From Pedobacter nanyangensis (GTDB lineage Bacteria > Bacteroidota > Bacteroidia > Sphingobacteriales > Sphingobacteriaceae): a stretch of 64,000 nt of DNA. The notes under the pieces were generated by a model, which saw only the letters and a program-made list of their open reading frames with translations, was not told the origin of the DNA and did no database searches. Both the position numbers and the translations under genes were made by a program. Of this stretch, positions 8,520 to 18,366 are shown piece by piece (position 1 is the first letter of the stretch; each line of letters begins with the position of its first letter). Where the stretch lies: contig NZ_QMHO01000008.1 of assembly GCF_003313505.1 (NCBI RefSeq), forward strand, positions 81,457 through 145,456. The letters run 5' to 3'.

Positions 8520-9440
8520 TCAACTCATTTTCTGGCGCTTAATCAAATAAGCTTCTAAAATATGGTTAAAGCCGGCATTGATATCAGCATCCACCATATC
8601 AATTTTATATTGGGCGCATTTTAATGCCAGGTTTTTCCTGTACGTGGTCATTTGCGACAGGTAAGCATCTTTCACCTTCGCAGCATGGGCTTTTAAAACA
8701 GTGCCCGTTTCCATATCTACAAATTCATAGGGCCTGTTTTCGAAATCAAAATCCTGCTCCTTCGCCTTATCTGTTACGTTAAAAACAACCACTTCATGCT
8801 TATTAAATTTCAAATGCTGTAAGGCTGAAAATAGCTGGTCAAGTTTTTCGGCACTATTAACCGTTTGCAACATGTCGCTAAAAACCACCACTAACGAGCG
8901 TTTGTGAATAAGATCGGCTATTTGGTGCAATGCCAAAGAAAGATTGGTTTGAACATTCAGCTTAGCGGCCGTTAAAACTTCTTCCAACTTGGCAAATAAA
9001 AACTTTTGGTGCACGCTGGTTGATTTAGCCGGGGTATTTAACTTCAATTCATGGGTAAAAAGACTTAAACCAAAAGCATCACGCTGCCTTTTAAGCAAAT
9101 AAATTAAGGCTGCGGTACTTTGTACGGCAAAAGTGAGCTTGTTGTATTTATCGCCAGGAAAATACATGGACGAAGAGATGTCTATCACAAACTGGCACCT
9201 CAAATTGGTTTCTTCCTCATAACGCTTGCTAAACAGCTTATCCGTTTTGGCAAACAATTTCCAGTCTATACTTTTAACACTATCGCCGTTGTTGTAAAGC
9301 CTGTGCTCTGCAAATTCAACAGAAAAACCATGGAATGGACTTTTGTGAAGTCCGGTAATAAATCCTTCAACCACTTGCTTTGCTAAAAGCTCCAAACTGC
9401 TTTCAAATCTAATTTCCTCAGGTTTTTGCGATGCTTGCAT
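8520..9440 (-). CDS. DUF58 domain protein
   Basis: A 306-residue protein of the DUF58 family, related to von Willebrand factor A folds. Around residues 40-95 it has the DUF58 signature (DNGDSVKSIDWKLFAKTDKL-like region, then RYEEETN) and a MIDAS-like phrase FVIDISSSMYF (D-x-S-x-S). Family members usually work beside a MoxR AAA ATPase and a transglutaminase; none of these lies next to this gene here. It is divergent from the DUF3078 gene, with a 58-base spacer. A chaperone-like or assembly role for a MoxR system encoded elsewhere is inferred from the family. Confidence 0.85.
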   Translation of the reverse strand: MQASQKPEEIRFESSLELLAKQVVEGFITGLHKSPFHGFSVEFAEHRLYNNGDSVKSIDWKLFAKTDKLFSKRYEEETNLRCQFVIDISSSMYFPGDKYNKLTFAVQSTAALIYLLKRQRDAFGLSLFTHELKLNTPAKSTSVHQKFLFAKLEEVLTAAKLNVQTNLSLALHQIADLIHKRSLVVVFSDMLQTVNSAEKLDQLFSALQHLKFNKHEVVVFNVTDKAKEQDFDFENRPYEFVDMETGTVLKAHAAKVKDAYLSQMTTYRKNLALKCAQYKIDMVDADINAGFNHILEAYLIKRQKMS

Positions 9441-9468
9441 ACGTAAAACTAATAAAAAAGATTTTGTT

Positions 9469-9476
9469 TAGCTTTG
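9469..9476 (+). promoter_or_regulatory. Candidate -7 box for the DUF3078 gene
   Basis: TAGCTTTG fits TAnnTTTG and lies 22 bases ahead of the ATG at 9499. Confidence 0.5.
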
Positions 9477-9498
9477 TTAAATCACTAAATAACATCAT

Positions 9499-10434
9499 AT
9501 GAAAAGATTATTACTTTTTATCATTAGCGCTATAATTGTTAATAGCAGCTATGCCCAAAAGGTGCAAGGTGGAAAAGTAAACACCGAAAGCGCCAAACTT
9601 GCTGGCAAGTTGGATACGGCAAAAAAACAAGAAGGTTGGACAGTTAGAGGAACCAATACCCTTTTACTAAACCAAGCAGCCTTTTCCAATTGGGTTGCAG
9701 GGGGAATTAACTCCATTGCATTAACGGGCCGTGTTGATTATGAATTTAATCTTAAAAAAGGCAAAAACCTTTGGGAAAACCGCATTTTGGGCGGCTATGG
9801 CTTACGTTCAGAAGAAAACAACAAAGCAACCAAAGTAGAAGACGTGATCGACTTCACTTCAAAATACGGTTATCAGTTGGGCAAGAGCAATTGGTATAGC
9901 GCTATTGCCTTAAACCTTAAAACCCAATTTGCAAAAGGCTACGACTATGGCAAGCCTGAGCAAAGCTACATTTCCAATCTGTTCTCGCCAGGTTACGTTA
10001 CATTGGGCGTGGGTTTTGACTATATCCCGAACGACAACTTTCAATTTAGCGTTCACCCCCTAACGTCAAGGTTTACCATCATTGCCGACAAGGCTGTTTT
10101 TGACCCCGACAGAGATGGTATCCTTACCGAAGCTTACGGCGCCCAACCTACCGAAAGCCTGGTTTACCAGCTAGGAGCCTACATCGGTGGCCGATACAAA
10201 GTAAAACTGATGGAGAACATCATGCTTGATAACCGTTTCGGCCTTTTTACCAATTACCTGGAGAAACCGCAAAACATGGTATTATCGTATTCGGGCATTT
10301 TGGACATGAAGGTGAACAAATTTATCTCCACACAAATTACTGCCGATTTATTTTACGACGACAACCAAATTGGCAAGCTACAGCTAAAAGAAACTTTGGG
10401 CGTGGGCTTAACCTATAAGTTTGGCAGATACTAG
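9499..10434 (+). CDS. DUF3078 domain protein, probable outer-membrane protein
   Basis: A 311-residue protein with a signal peptide (ends NSSYAQ). After the leader comes the family phrase GWTVRGTNTLLLNQAAFSNWVAGGINS, typical of DUF3078 proteins in Bacteroidota. The rest alternates polar and aromatic residues in short strands and ends with LGVGLTYKFGRY, a pattern of outer-membrane beta-barrels with a terminal aromatic. The role is unknown; an envelope structural or transport role is inferred. It is monocistronic as far as can be seen. Confidence 0.82.
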   Translation: MKRLLLFIISAIIVNSSYAQKVQGGKVNTESAKLAGKLDTAKKQEGWTVRGTNTLLLNQAAFSNWVAGGINSIALTGRVDYEFNLKKGKNLWENRILGGYGLRSEENNKATKVEDVIDFTSKYGYQLGKSNWYSAIALNLKTQFAKGYDYGKPEQSYISNLFSPGYVTLGVGFDYIPNDNFQFSVHPLTSRFTIIADKAVFDPDRDGILTEAYGAQPTESLVYQLGAYIGGRYKVKLMENIMLDNRFGLFTNYLEKPQNMVLSYSGILDMKVNKFISTQITADLFYDDNQIGKLQLKETLGVGLTYKFGRY

Positions 10435-10801
10435 GGCCTGTGCAGAAATTCAAACAAAATCATTTATAGCACTCCCCCAAAAAAAAGCTACGAGCGCCAC
10501 TGCAAGGCCCAAGGCAGTTGCCAGCACATTACCCTTCTCGATAGCTCGGGAAGGTTTTTTTTTGAAAATCAGTTGCACTGCAACGATCTCCCGAAAGCCC
10601 TTCTTTCCGCTATAGTCCAAAGCTCGTAAACTCGCCTTGGAGCTGCCGCTTCAATAAGGTTTAGCCAATAAACACCCGTAATACTTCGGTAAAATATTGC
10701 CCTGCAATACCATAAACAGCGGCCCCAAACCTCAAAGCAGCGTAGGGCAAAAAAACGGCTTGGCGGGATAGCGGGCCAAATACCCGGCAAAAATGCTCTC
10801 C
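10435..10801. other. Noncoding spacer, no supported gene
   Basis: About 370 bases between the DUF3078 gene and the thioredoxin terminator. Open frames here have no start context, no signal sequence and no recognisable family. Several homopolymer runs (A8, T9) and GC-rich patches are present, but I see no stable hairpin with a T run and no promoter-like box. Confidence 0.5.
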
Positions 10802-10838
10802 AAAAAAAAAATCCGACATGTAAATACACCTCGGATTT
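10802..10838 (-). terminator. Intrinsic terminator of trxA
   Basis: A perfect 8-bp stem, AAATCCGA (10809-10816) with TCGGATTT (10831-10838). Read on the minus strand it is followed by a run of T, placing it 33 bases after the thioredoxin stop. Confidence 0.85.
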
Positions 10839-10870
10839 AATATATTTTGGAATTAGTTCCAGACCTATTC

Positions 10871-11188
10871 TTATAATTGACCGTCTAACTTACCAGCCAA
10901 AATTGATTTTGGCACTGCGCCAATTTGTTTGTCAACCACCTGACCATCTTTAAAGTACAACAAAGCTGGGATGTTACGGATACCAAACTGCATCGAAATT
11001 TGTGGATTGTTGTCAACGTTTACCTTGCCAACCAAAGCTCTACCTTCGTATTCTTTAGCAATTTCTTCTACCACTGGACCAACCATACGGCAAGGACCGC
11101 ACCATTCTGCCCAAAAATCTACCAAAACAGGTTTATCCGATTTTAATACTACTTCCTCGAAGTTAGCATCTGTTATTTCTAAAGCCAT
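10871..11188 (-). CDS. trxA: Thioredoxin
   Basis: A 105-residue thioredoxin with the active site WAEWCGPCR (WCGPC at 29-33) and the cis-proline in RNIPALLYFKDG. Cytoplasmic disulfide reductase acting with thioredoxin reductase. I chose the ATG at 11188 (MALEITDANF), which matches the family's N-terminus; a longer frame up to 11272 would add 28 unrelated residues and is AT-rich spacer. It follows dnaE in the same direction after a 259-base spacer and ends at its own terminator. Confidence 0.95.
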   Translation of the reverse strand: MALEITDANFEEVVLKSDKPVLVDFWAEWCGPCRMVGPVVEEIAKEYEGRALVGKVNVDNNPQISMQFGIRNIPALLYFKDGQVVDKQIGAVPKSILAGKLDGQL

Positions 11189-11447
11189 ATCTAAATTTTT
11201 ATTATGTACAAATATATTATCAATTGTGATGCCATCAAAAGCCAAATGCCAATTTGACATTGTTTTGTTCATTGGTCCATTGGCTCGTCGGTTAACTGTT
11301 GAATCGTTTAGCTGGTTAATTGATTCCTTTGCTCAGCTTGTAGGTATCTAAACTAGCACCAAGCGAAGTAATTTCCCGCTTCCCCGCAGATTTAAAACGC
11401 TGATTGGAGGAGACTTCACCAGCCCGCTAATCCCTAGCCACTAACCA

Positions 11448-14400
11448 CTAATTTAACCTATAATCCACAAAATCAAGCTTCTTTATTCCGTCCAAAAATT
11501 GGTTATTTGGGTTAATTTTTTGGTTTTTGGAAGGCAGCTCCAGTTTTAAACCTTTCTCTACGTCATAAACCTCAAAATTAAGCTTACAGTTTTGAGCATC
11601 TGTATTTTCCCTATTTTCATCTAAAATGGCTTGTATTTGTTGCATAAAGCTATCGTTCACAATTTCAATAGGGAAAAATATGGTTAACGATTTGGTGAGC
11701 TTATCCCTCAAGCCCGATAGCAAATCAATGCTGGTAATTTTAAACTCCCAATCACCTTCCTTTCCAAAACGCAGCCCTAGTTTACCACGGATCTGCAGGA
11801 AATATCCTTCGGTTAAAAATTGTTTAAATTTCAGGAAATCATCACCAAACAAAGCAATTTCGCAACTATCATCGTAATCCTCAAACACAAAAGTACCGAA
11901 AGGCTTGCCTGTTTTGGTAATCCGTTGCGAAGCCATCACCACCAAACCACCCACTACCAGTTCACGATTTTTCAGGGTTTCAAATTCTGCCATAATCTCT
12001 TCATTTGAATCGCCCATCCTTACTTTATTGATGATACTTAAATGCTTCACTTTATGCGGACAATACCTATCCAGTTCAAAACGGTAATCATCCAGCGGAT
12101 GTCCTGAAAGGAAAATTCCGATGGCATCTTTTTCGTATTTCAGCTTGTCAATCAGTCCCCACTCCTGTGTCATGGCAAAAGAAGGCTCCAAAATCAAATC
12201 AGCTTTTGAACCGCCAAACAACGAAGACTGCGACGAGTTTTGGTTATTCTGGAAGTCGTTGGCATACTTGATCAGTTTTTCAATTCCATTTAATTTATCA
12301 TTAGGGCCAATAAAGAAAAATTGCGACCTATTGAAACCAAAAGCGTCAAAAGCACCGCCGTAAACAAAACTCTCGTAGGCTTTTTTGTTGACGATACGTG
12401 TATTTGAACGTTTGGCAAATTCGAAAACCGTTGGATAAGGGCCATTTTCTGTACGTTCTTCAATGATACTTTCCACGGCTTTTTCACCTACGCCTTTCAC
12501 GGCTGATAACCCGAACCTAACTTCGCCCTTGGCATTTACCGAAAATTTCATCTCCGATTCGTTCACATCTGGCCCAAGTACGGGTACCCCCATTTGCCTA
12601 CATTCTTCCATAAAGAAAGCTACCTGCTTAATATCACTCATGTTGTTGGAAAGTACCGCAGCCATATATTCGGCGGGATAATGTGCCTTTAAGTATGCGG
12701 TTTGGTAAGCAATCCAAGCATAGCAGGTAGAGTGCGATTTATTGAAAGCGTAAGAGGCGAATGCCTCCCAGTCTTTCCAAATTTTCTCTAAAGTTTCTGC
12801 TTTATGGCCTTTTTCAGAAGCCTGTTTTACAAACTTGGGCTTCATTTTATCGAGTACGTCTTTTTGCTTTTTTCCCATGGCCTTACGCAAAACATCGGCC
12901 TCGCCTTTGGTAAAGCCTGCCAATTTTTGCGACAAAAGCATTACCTGCTCTTGATAAACCGTAATTCCGTAGGTTTCTTGCAAATACTCTTCGCAGGCAT
13001 CCAAATCATAGGTAATGGGTTCTATCCCATGTTTACGCCTAACAAAACTTGGGATATACTCCATAGGTCCTGGACGGTACAGCGCATTCATGGCAATTAA
13101 GTCTCCAAATACGGTAGGTTTCAACTCCTTCATATACTTTTGCATACCAGGGCTCTCGTACTGGAAAATACCAACGGTTTCACCACGCTGGAAAAGTTCA
13201 TAGGTTGCTACGTCATCTATCGGGAAATTATCTGGGTCTAAATCAATGTTAAAGCGTTTTTTTACCAGCTTAACCGTGTCTTTGATCAGGGTCAGGGTTT
13301 TCAATCCCAAAAAGTCCATCTTCAACAAACCAGCGCTTTCTACTACCGAGTTGTCAAACTGGGTAACATACAAATCACTGTCTTTTGCTGTGGATACCGG
13401 AACAAAGTTGGTAATATCATCGGGAGTAATAATTACCCCACAGGCGTGGATCCCCGTATTACGTACCGAGCCTTCTAGCACAATCGCTTGCTGTAAAGTT
13501 TCGGCAGCTAAATCTTTCCCAGAAGCTAAGTTTTTAAGTAAATTTACATTTTCAAATTCATCAGGCCTAAGCGCTTCCTTTAAAGCTTTTTCTTCCAAAT
13601 TGAAGATTTTTGCCAGTTTCATGTTAGGCACTAATTTGGCTACCTTATCCGCTTCGAAAAGTGGCAAATCCAATACCCTGGCCGTATCTCTGATAGAAGA
13701 TTTAGCTGCCATGGTACCATAGGTGATAATTTGGGCCACCTGACTAGAACCGTATTTACCAATTACGTAATCCATTACACGGCCACGCCCCTCGTCGTCA
13801 AAGTCGATATCAATGTCGGGCATGGATACACGGTCGGGGTTAAGGAAACGCTCAAAAAGGAGGTCGTATTTAATCGGGTCGATATTGGTAATTCCCAAAC
13901 AGTAAGCCACCGCTGAACCTGCCGCCGAACCACGGCCGGGGCCTACAGATACGTCCCTTTTCCGGGCTTCGGCAATAAAATCCTGTACAATCAGGAAATA
14001 GCCCGGATAACCCGTTTTTTCGATAGTGGCCAGCTCAAAGTCCAAACGTTCGGTGATATCAGGGGTAAGTTCCCCGTAACGTTTTTGGGCACCTACATAG
14101 GTCAAATGACGAAGATATTTGTTCTCCCCTCTTTTTCCGCCATCGGTTTCATCTTCAGCCACCAAAAATTCCTCAGGAATATCAAATTTTGGCAATAATA
14201 CTTCCCTTGCCAGCTTGTAGGTTTCTATTTTATCAATCACTTCTTGTACATTGATAATCGCCTCTGGCAAATCGGCAAAGAGCTCCTTCATCTCGTCTGC
14301 CGACTTGAAATAATATTCTTGGTTTGGCATCCCATACCTAAAACCTCTACCACGGCCAATTGGCGTAGCAAGTTTCTCGGCATCTTTTACGCAAAGTAAA

Positions 14401-15878
14401 ATATCGTGGGCATGCGCATCTTTTTTATTAACGTAATAGGTGTTATTGGTGGCTACTATTTTTACGCCGTTTTGGGCGGCCATTTTTACCAACACTTCGT
14501 TTACACGGTCTTCATTTTCCTGTCCGTGGCGCATCAGCTCAATGTACAAATCATCGCCAAATTGCTCTTTCCACCATAGCAAAGCTTCTTCTGCCTGCTT
14601 TTCACCAATATTTAAAATCTTGCTAGGCACTTCACCATACAGGTTACCAGTAAGTACAATCAGATGCTCCTTGTACTGCTCTACCACGTTTTTATCTATC
14701 CTAGGCACATAGTAAAATCCTTTAGTGTAGGCTATTGACGACATTTTGGCCAGGTTGTGGTAGCCCTGCTTGTTTTTAGCCAAAAACACCACTTGGTAAC
14801 CATCATCCTTCCGGGTCTTATCTGTATGGTTTTCACACACAAAAAACTCTACGCCAACAATAGGTTTCAATATTGTGGCGGTAGGTGTTTCCCCCTTTTC
14901 CAGCGCTTCGGCATTTTTAGCCTCCGCAGCTTTATTATGGTTAAGTACGTTGTTCACAAAATGAAACGCTCCCATCATGTTGGCATGATCGGTTAAGGCC
15001 ACAGCCGGCATCTTCTTTTCAACGGCTGCTTTTACCAAAGCAGGTACGCTAATGGTACTTTGCAGCACCGAAAACTGCGTATGATTATGTAAATGCGCAA
15101 AAGCAGCATCAGCCAAAGCAGCTTTATTACTTTCTAAAGTTTGTTTAGAAACACCATCTGCACCGGCACCTTTTCTCTTCCTTATCTCGTCTGAGGCCGC
15201 TTTTAAATTGATGTGCTTTAGCCCAACAGACTCTATGGTGAAAGGATTAGCCTCTTTAAACTTCAGGAAGTAATCAGTATCAACTTGTAACTCCTCTTTG
15301 GTAAAAACCTGTTTTTTAATCAGCTCCAAAAAACAACGTGTAGTAGCCTCCACGTCGGCAGTGGCATTGTGGGCTTCAGCAAAAGGCACTCCAAATAAAT
15401 ATTGGTGTAATTCGGTAAGGTTGGGCAACTTAAATTTACCGCCCCTGCCCCCCGGGATTTTCAAAAGCTCGGCAGTAACCTCGGTACAGGTATCCAATAC
15501 GGGCATGTTGGCCAGCAAATTTTCCTGACCAAAACGATACAGCTCGCAACCCATAATATTAAGGTCGAAGCCGATGTTTTGTCCCACTACAAATTTGGCT
15601 TTCCCTAAAACTTCCTTGAATTTCTCCAGCACCTCGGCCAAGGGAATCCCTTGCTCCTGCGCCAGCTCGGTAGAAATCCCATGAATACGTTCGGCATCAT
15701 AGGGGATATTAAACCCTTCAGGTTGTACCAGATAGTCTTGGTGCTCCAACAACCTTCCCATATCATCATGCAACTGCCAGGCAATCTGTATGCAACGCGG
15801 CCAGTTATCGGTATCGGTAATTGGGGCGTTAAAATTGCGTGGCAAACCCGTTGTTTCAGTATCAAAAATCAAGTACAT
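11448..15878 (-). CDS. dnaE: DNA polymerase III alpha subunit with fused N-terminal DEDDh exonuclease
   Basis: A 1476-residue replicative polymerase. Residues 1-190 form a DEDDh 3'-5' exonuclease with all catalytic residues: D6 and E8 in FDTETTGL, D105 in NIGFDL, H170 and D175 in HNATADVEATT. A linker leads to the PHP domain, starting HLHNHTQFSVL (262-272), with metal ligands kept. The C-family catalytic core has GPGRGSAAGSAVAYCLG and the aspartates of PDIDIDFDD near 690; helix-hairpin-helix and OB-fold parts follow. Typical DnaE has about 1160 residues, so the extra length is the exonuclease. The fusion puts proofreading and synthesis in one chain, which PolC also does with a different domain order. 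Confidence 0.95.
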   Translation of the reverse strand: MYLIFDTETTGLPRNFNAPITDTDNWPRCIQIAWQLHDDMGRLLEHQDYLVQPEGFNIPYDAERIHGISTELAQEQGIPLAEVLEKFKEVLGKAKFVVGQNIGFDLNIMGCELYRFGQENLLANMPVLDTCTEVTAELLKIPGGRGGKFKLPNLTELHQYLFGVPFAEAHNATADVEATTRCFLELIKKQVFTKEELQVDTDYFLKFKEANPFTIESVGLKHINLKAASDEIRKRKGAGADGVSKQTLESNKAALADAAFAHLHNHTQFSVLQSTISVPALVKAAVEKKMPAVALTDHANMMGAFHFVNNVLNHNKAAEAKNAEALEKGETPTATILKPIVGVEFFVCENHTDKTRKDDGYQVVFLAKNKQGYHNLAKMSSIAYTKGFYYVPRIDKNVVEQYKEHLIVLTGNLYGEVPSKILNIGEKQAEEALLWWKEQFGDDLYIELMRHGQENEDRVNEVLVKMAAQNGVKIVATNNTYYVNKKDAHAHDILLCVKDAEKLATPIGRGRGFRYGMPNQEYYFKSADEMKELFADLPEAIINVQEVIDKIETYKLAREVLLPKFDIPEEFLVAEDETDGGKRGENKYLRHLTYVGAQKRYGELTPDITERLDFELATIEKTGYPGYFLIVQDFIAEARKRDVSVGPGRGSAAGSAVAYCLGITNIDPIKYDLLFERFLNPDRVSMPDIDIDFDDEGRGRVMDYVIGKYGSSQVAQIITYGTMAAKSSIRDTARVLDLPLFEADKVAKLVPNMKLAKIFNLEEKALKEALRPDEFENVNLLKNLASGKDLAAETLQQAIVLEGSVRNTGIHACGVIITPDDITNFVPVSTAKDSDLYVTQFDNSVVESAGLLKMDFLGLKTLTLIKDTVKLVKKRFNIDLDPDNFPIDDVATYELFQRGETVGIFQYESPGMQKYMKELKPTVFGDLIAMNALYRPGPMEYIPSFVRRKHGIEPITYDLDACEEYLQETYGITVYQEQVMLLSQKLAGFTKGEADVLRKAMGKKQKDVLDKMKPKFVKQASEKGHKAETLEKIWKDWEAFASYAFNKSHSTCYAWIAYQTAYLKAHYPAEYMAAVLSNNMSDIKQVAFFMEECRQMGVPVLGPDVNESEMKFSVNAKGEVRFGLSAVKGVGEKAVESIIEERTENGPYPTVFEFAKRSNTRIVNKKAYESFVYGGAFDAFGFNRSQFFFIGPNDKLNGIEKLIKYANDFQNNQNSSQSSLFGGSKADLILEPSFAMTQEWGLIDKLKYEKDAIGIFLSGHPLDDYRFELDRYCPHKVKHLSIINKVRMGDSNEEIMAEFETLKNRELVVGGLVVMASQRITKTGKPFGTFVFEDYDDSCEIALFGDDFLKFKQFLTEGYFLQIRGKLGLRFGKEGDWEFKITSIDLLSGLRDKLTKSLTIFFPIEIVNDSFMQQIQAILDENRENTDAQNCKLNFEVYDVEKGLKLELPSKNQKINPNNQFLDGIKKLDFVDYRLN

Positions 15879-16063
15879 AGCTAAAAAATGAGGATACCAA
15901 AATTAACGAAAAATATAGGGGATTTGGTCAGCTAATTATCAACATATAAAGAGTGGTTTACCCACATTGGCCCCTCGTTTTTATTTGGTTGATTTTCCGT
16001 TTTTAATCGGTAAATTAAATTTTTTAATTTTACTTTCTATAAGATAAATTAATTATTGCTCCA

Positions 16064-17827
16064 ATGAATTTTACGTTTAACGGTTATGGATTAGTTTTAC
16101 TGTTTTTTGGAACCTTAACGGCCGTTTTAGCGATATATATTTACAAACGTGGCACTAGCGTAGTACGATGGTTTGGCTTAATGATGGGGTCAAACGCCAT
16201 CTGGTCTATAGCCTACGGTTTTGAACTTTCTAGCCACAACTTGGCACAAGCGTTATTTTTCATCAATATTGAATACCTTGGCATTGCCACCTTACCGCTA
16301 AACTGGTTTTTATTTTGTTTGAACTTTTGCAACAAGGAGTGTTGGTATAAAAAACCGCTTAACCTTACCCTGCTGCTTATTGCGCCAATTACCACGCTGG
16401 CCATGGTGTGGACCAACCCCATGCACCATTTACATTATAAAGATGTAAAAATGTTTTTTGACGGTCCTTTTCCAATGGTCAAAATATATCCTGGAACATG
16501 GTACCGTATCTTCACCGTATATTTTTACTTATTGCTGGCCTGCGGTTGCTATTTAATTTTCAACAAGTTCCGGAGTGCCGACCCTATTTATCGGAAGCAA
16601 AATTACAGTATCCTTATTGCAGCATTAATTCCATGGGTTGGCAATATCAGTTACCTCATTGGCATAAGGCCATTGGGCTTTATTGATATCACCCCCTTTG
16701 CATTTATCCTCACTACGTTCCTGATATTGCTGGGAATTTATAGGTTTAGGTTGTTTGATGTAGTGCCCATTGCCCGAGAAAAGGCCCTTGAGCTTATGGA
16801 TGATGGCTTTTTGGTTTTAGACAAAAAGCACCGGGCTATTGACTACAACACTTCTTTATACCGCTACATCAGCTGCTCAAAAAATTCGAAAATTATAGGC
16901 CAGTCCATAGGTGAATTATTCCCTAAGCACATCGACTTTGTCCAAAAAGTAGAAAGCGGCCTTAGTGGTAAAATGGAAATGCAGGCCATTGTAAGAGACG
17001 AAATCATTTATTTTGAGGCGGAAATATTGTTATTGAATGAAAACAAAATTAATGAGGCTTTTACCATTATTAAGTTTCAGGACCTCACCTCGGCCAAAAA
17101 AGATGCGCTTATTGCCAAAGAACAGGCATTGGAACTGGAGAAGGTAAACCAATTGAAAGACCGCATTTTTTCGATCATTGCGCACGATTTGAGGGGACCA
17201 CTGGTAAATCTTTCGGAAATATTGAAAATGGTTTCCTACAATCAGGTTAGCCAAGAGGAATTTGAAAAAATATCGCCAGAATTGAGCAAGGACATTATTT
17301 ATACTACCGACTTACTCGAAAACGTACTGCATTGGTCCAGAAGCCAGTTACACGGTTTTGGCATACAGAAAGAATTTTTTAATGTAAGGAACATTATCCT
17401 TAATGAAATTAACTACCACCTTCCTTCGGCTACCCTAAAAAAGGTGACTATTTTACATGACGTTTTTCCCAATGAGATTGCTTATGCCGATGTTTTGATG
17501 TTTCAAATTGTGATCAGGAATATCATCAATAATGCCATTAAATTTTGTAACGAGGGCTGTGAGATTGTAATTACAGCCAGCTACCAGCTAAGCCACATGC
17601 TAAAAATATGTATCAGCGATAATGGTGTGGGCATGGCCGAAAGCACTTTGGATAAGCTTTTCAAAGACGAGAATGTGTCTTCTAGGGGTACGCAAAATGA
17701 AAAGGGCACAGGACTTGGCTTAATGATCTGCAAAGATTTTATGCACCGAAATGGCGGTGAAATCAGCGTTACCAGCCAGTTGGGCAAAGGCACCACCTTT
17801 TGCCTCCTTGTGCCAACGGGCGACTAA
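16064..17827 (+). CDS. Histidine kinase with N-terminal 7TM sensor and PAS domain
   Basis: A 587-residue hybrid-free kinase. The first 225 residues hold seven hydrophobic segments in the pattern of the histidine kinase N-terminal 7TM domain (FGLMMGSNAIWSIAYGFE, then aromatic-rich helices). A PAS-like region (about 235-340) is followed by HisKA with the acceptor in FSIIAHDLRGPLVNL (H374) and HATPase_c with NIINNAIKFC, DNGVGM and GTGLGLMI. No receiver domain and no adjacent response regulator are present, so the partner must be encoded elsewhere. It is divergent from dnaE and stands alone. Confidence 0.9.
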   Translation: MNFTFNGYGLVLLFFGTLTAVLAIYIYKRGTSVVRWFGLMMGSNAIWSIAYGFELSSHNLAQALFFINIEYLGIATLPLNWFLFCLNFCNKECWYKKPLNLTLLLIAPITTLAMVWTNPMHHLHYKDVKMFFDGPFPMVKIYPGTWYRIFTVYFYLLLACGCYLIFNKFRSADPIYRKQNYSILIAALIPWVGNISYLIGIRPLGFIDITPFAFILTTFLILLGIYRFRLFDVVPIAREKALELMDDGFLVLDKKHRAIDYNTSLYRYISCSKNSKIIGQSIGELFPKHIDFVQKVESGLSGKMEMQAIVRDEIIYFEAEILLLNENKINEAFTIIKFQDLTSAKKDALIAKEQALELEKVNQLKDRIFSIIAHDLRGPLVNLSEILKMVSYNQVSQEEFEKISPELSKDIIYTTDLLENVLHWSRSQLHGFGIQKEFFNVRNIILNEINYHLPSATLKKVTILHDVFPNEIAYADVLMFQIVIRNIINNAIKFCNEGCEIVITASYQLSHMLKICISDNGVGMAESTLDKLFKDENVSSRGTQNEKGTGLGLMICKDFMHRNGGEISVTSQLGKGTTFCLLVPTGD

Positions 17828-17939
17828 AGAAGCTATCCCACTATTTGGAGCTAAGCTAAGAACACTTCCACAGGGCTAACTGTCTCGAATTCCGCTCCTC
17901 TGAATAGCAGAATAGCTTTTTATTTTTCAGCCAAAAAAA

Positions 17940-18239
17940 CTATTTGCCAGTAGCCTGGTTAATGGCTTGCTGCTCCTTTAGTTCTTCGACGTTGTTTTTG
18001 CTGCCAAATTTTTCTGTTTTATTGGCAAAATAATCCAGTATCCCAACAATGGTATCCAAATTATCAGCCACTCTTTGATGCATATCTGGCAAGTCCTGTT
18101 CTAGTTTTTTGTCGCCAAGCTCTATGTTGTCGACTTCAATTTTGCCTATTTTTTGTATGATCGCCTGTTGTGAGTGCTGCAAATCTTCCAGTTCCCTCAC
18201 TATCTTCTCCATCAGTTCAAATTTCTTTAAAGTTTCCAT
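17940..18239 (-). CDS. Hypothetical coiled-coil protein
   Basis: A 99-residue acidic, helical protein (METLKKFELMEKIV...). Heptad-like patterns across residues 8-50 suggest a coiled coil; there is no signal peptide and no membrane helix. I chose the ATG at 18239 because the longer frame to 18368 would overlap the start region of the divergent TPR gene and adds a basic, unrelated leader. I do not recognise the family. Confidence 0.6.
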   Translation of the reverse strand: METLKKFELMEKIVRELEDLQHSQQAIIQKIGKIEVDNIELGDKKLEQDLPDMHQRVADNLDTIVGILDYFANKTEKFGSKNNVEELKEQQAINQATGK

Positions 18240-18366
18240 AAATTCTGTTTTATTTAAATAATACACCCTCTTTAACAACCACTCCCAAGCGGCTTTGTTT
18301 GATTTTATTATTTTTTTGTGGGCTAAAAATTTGCACGTTCCATTTATAACTAATAATTTAGTTTTC

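Noticed and set aside
10569..10829. 86-codon minus-strand frame after DUF3078
   Set aside because: No family, no start context, and it overlaps the trxA terminator.
11189..11272. 28-codon N-terminal extension of thioredoxin
   Set aside because: The extra residues do not belong to thioredoxin and lie in AT-rich spacer; the ATG at 11188 gives the family start.
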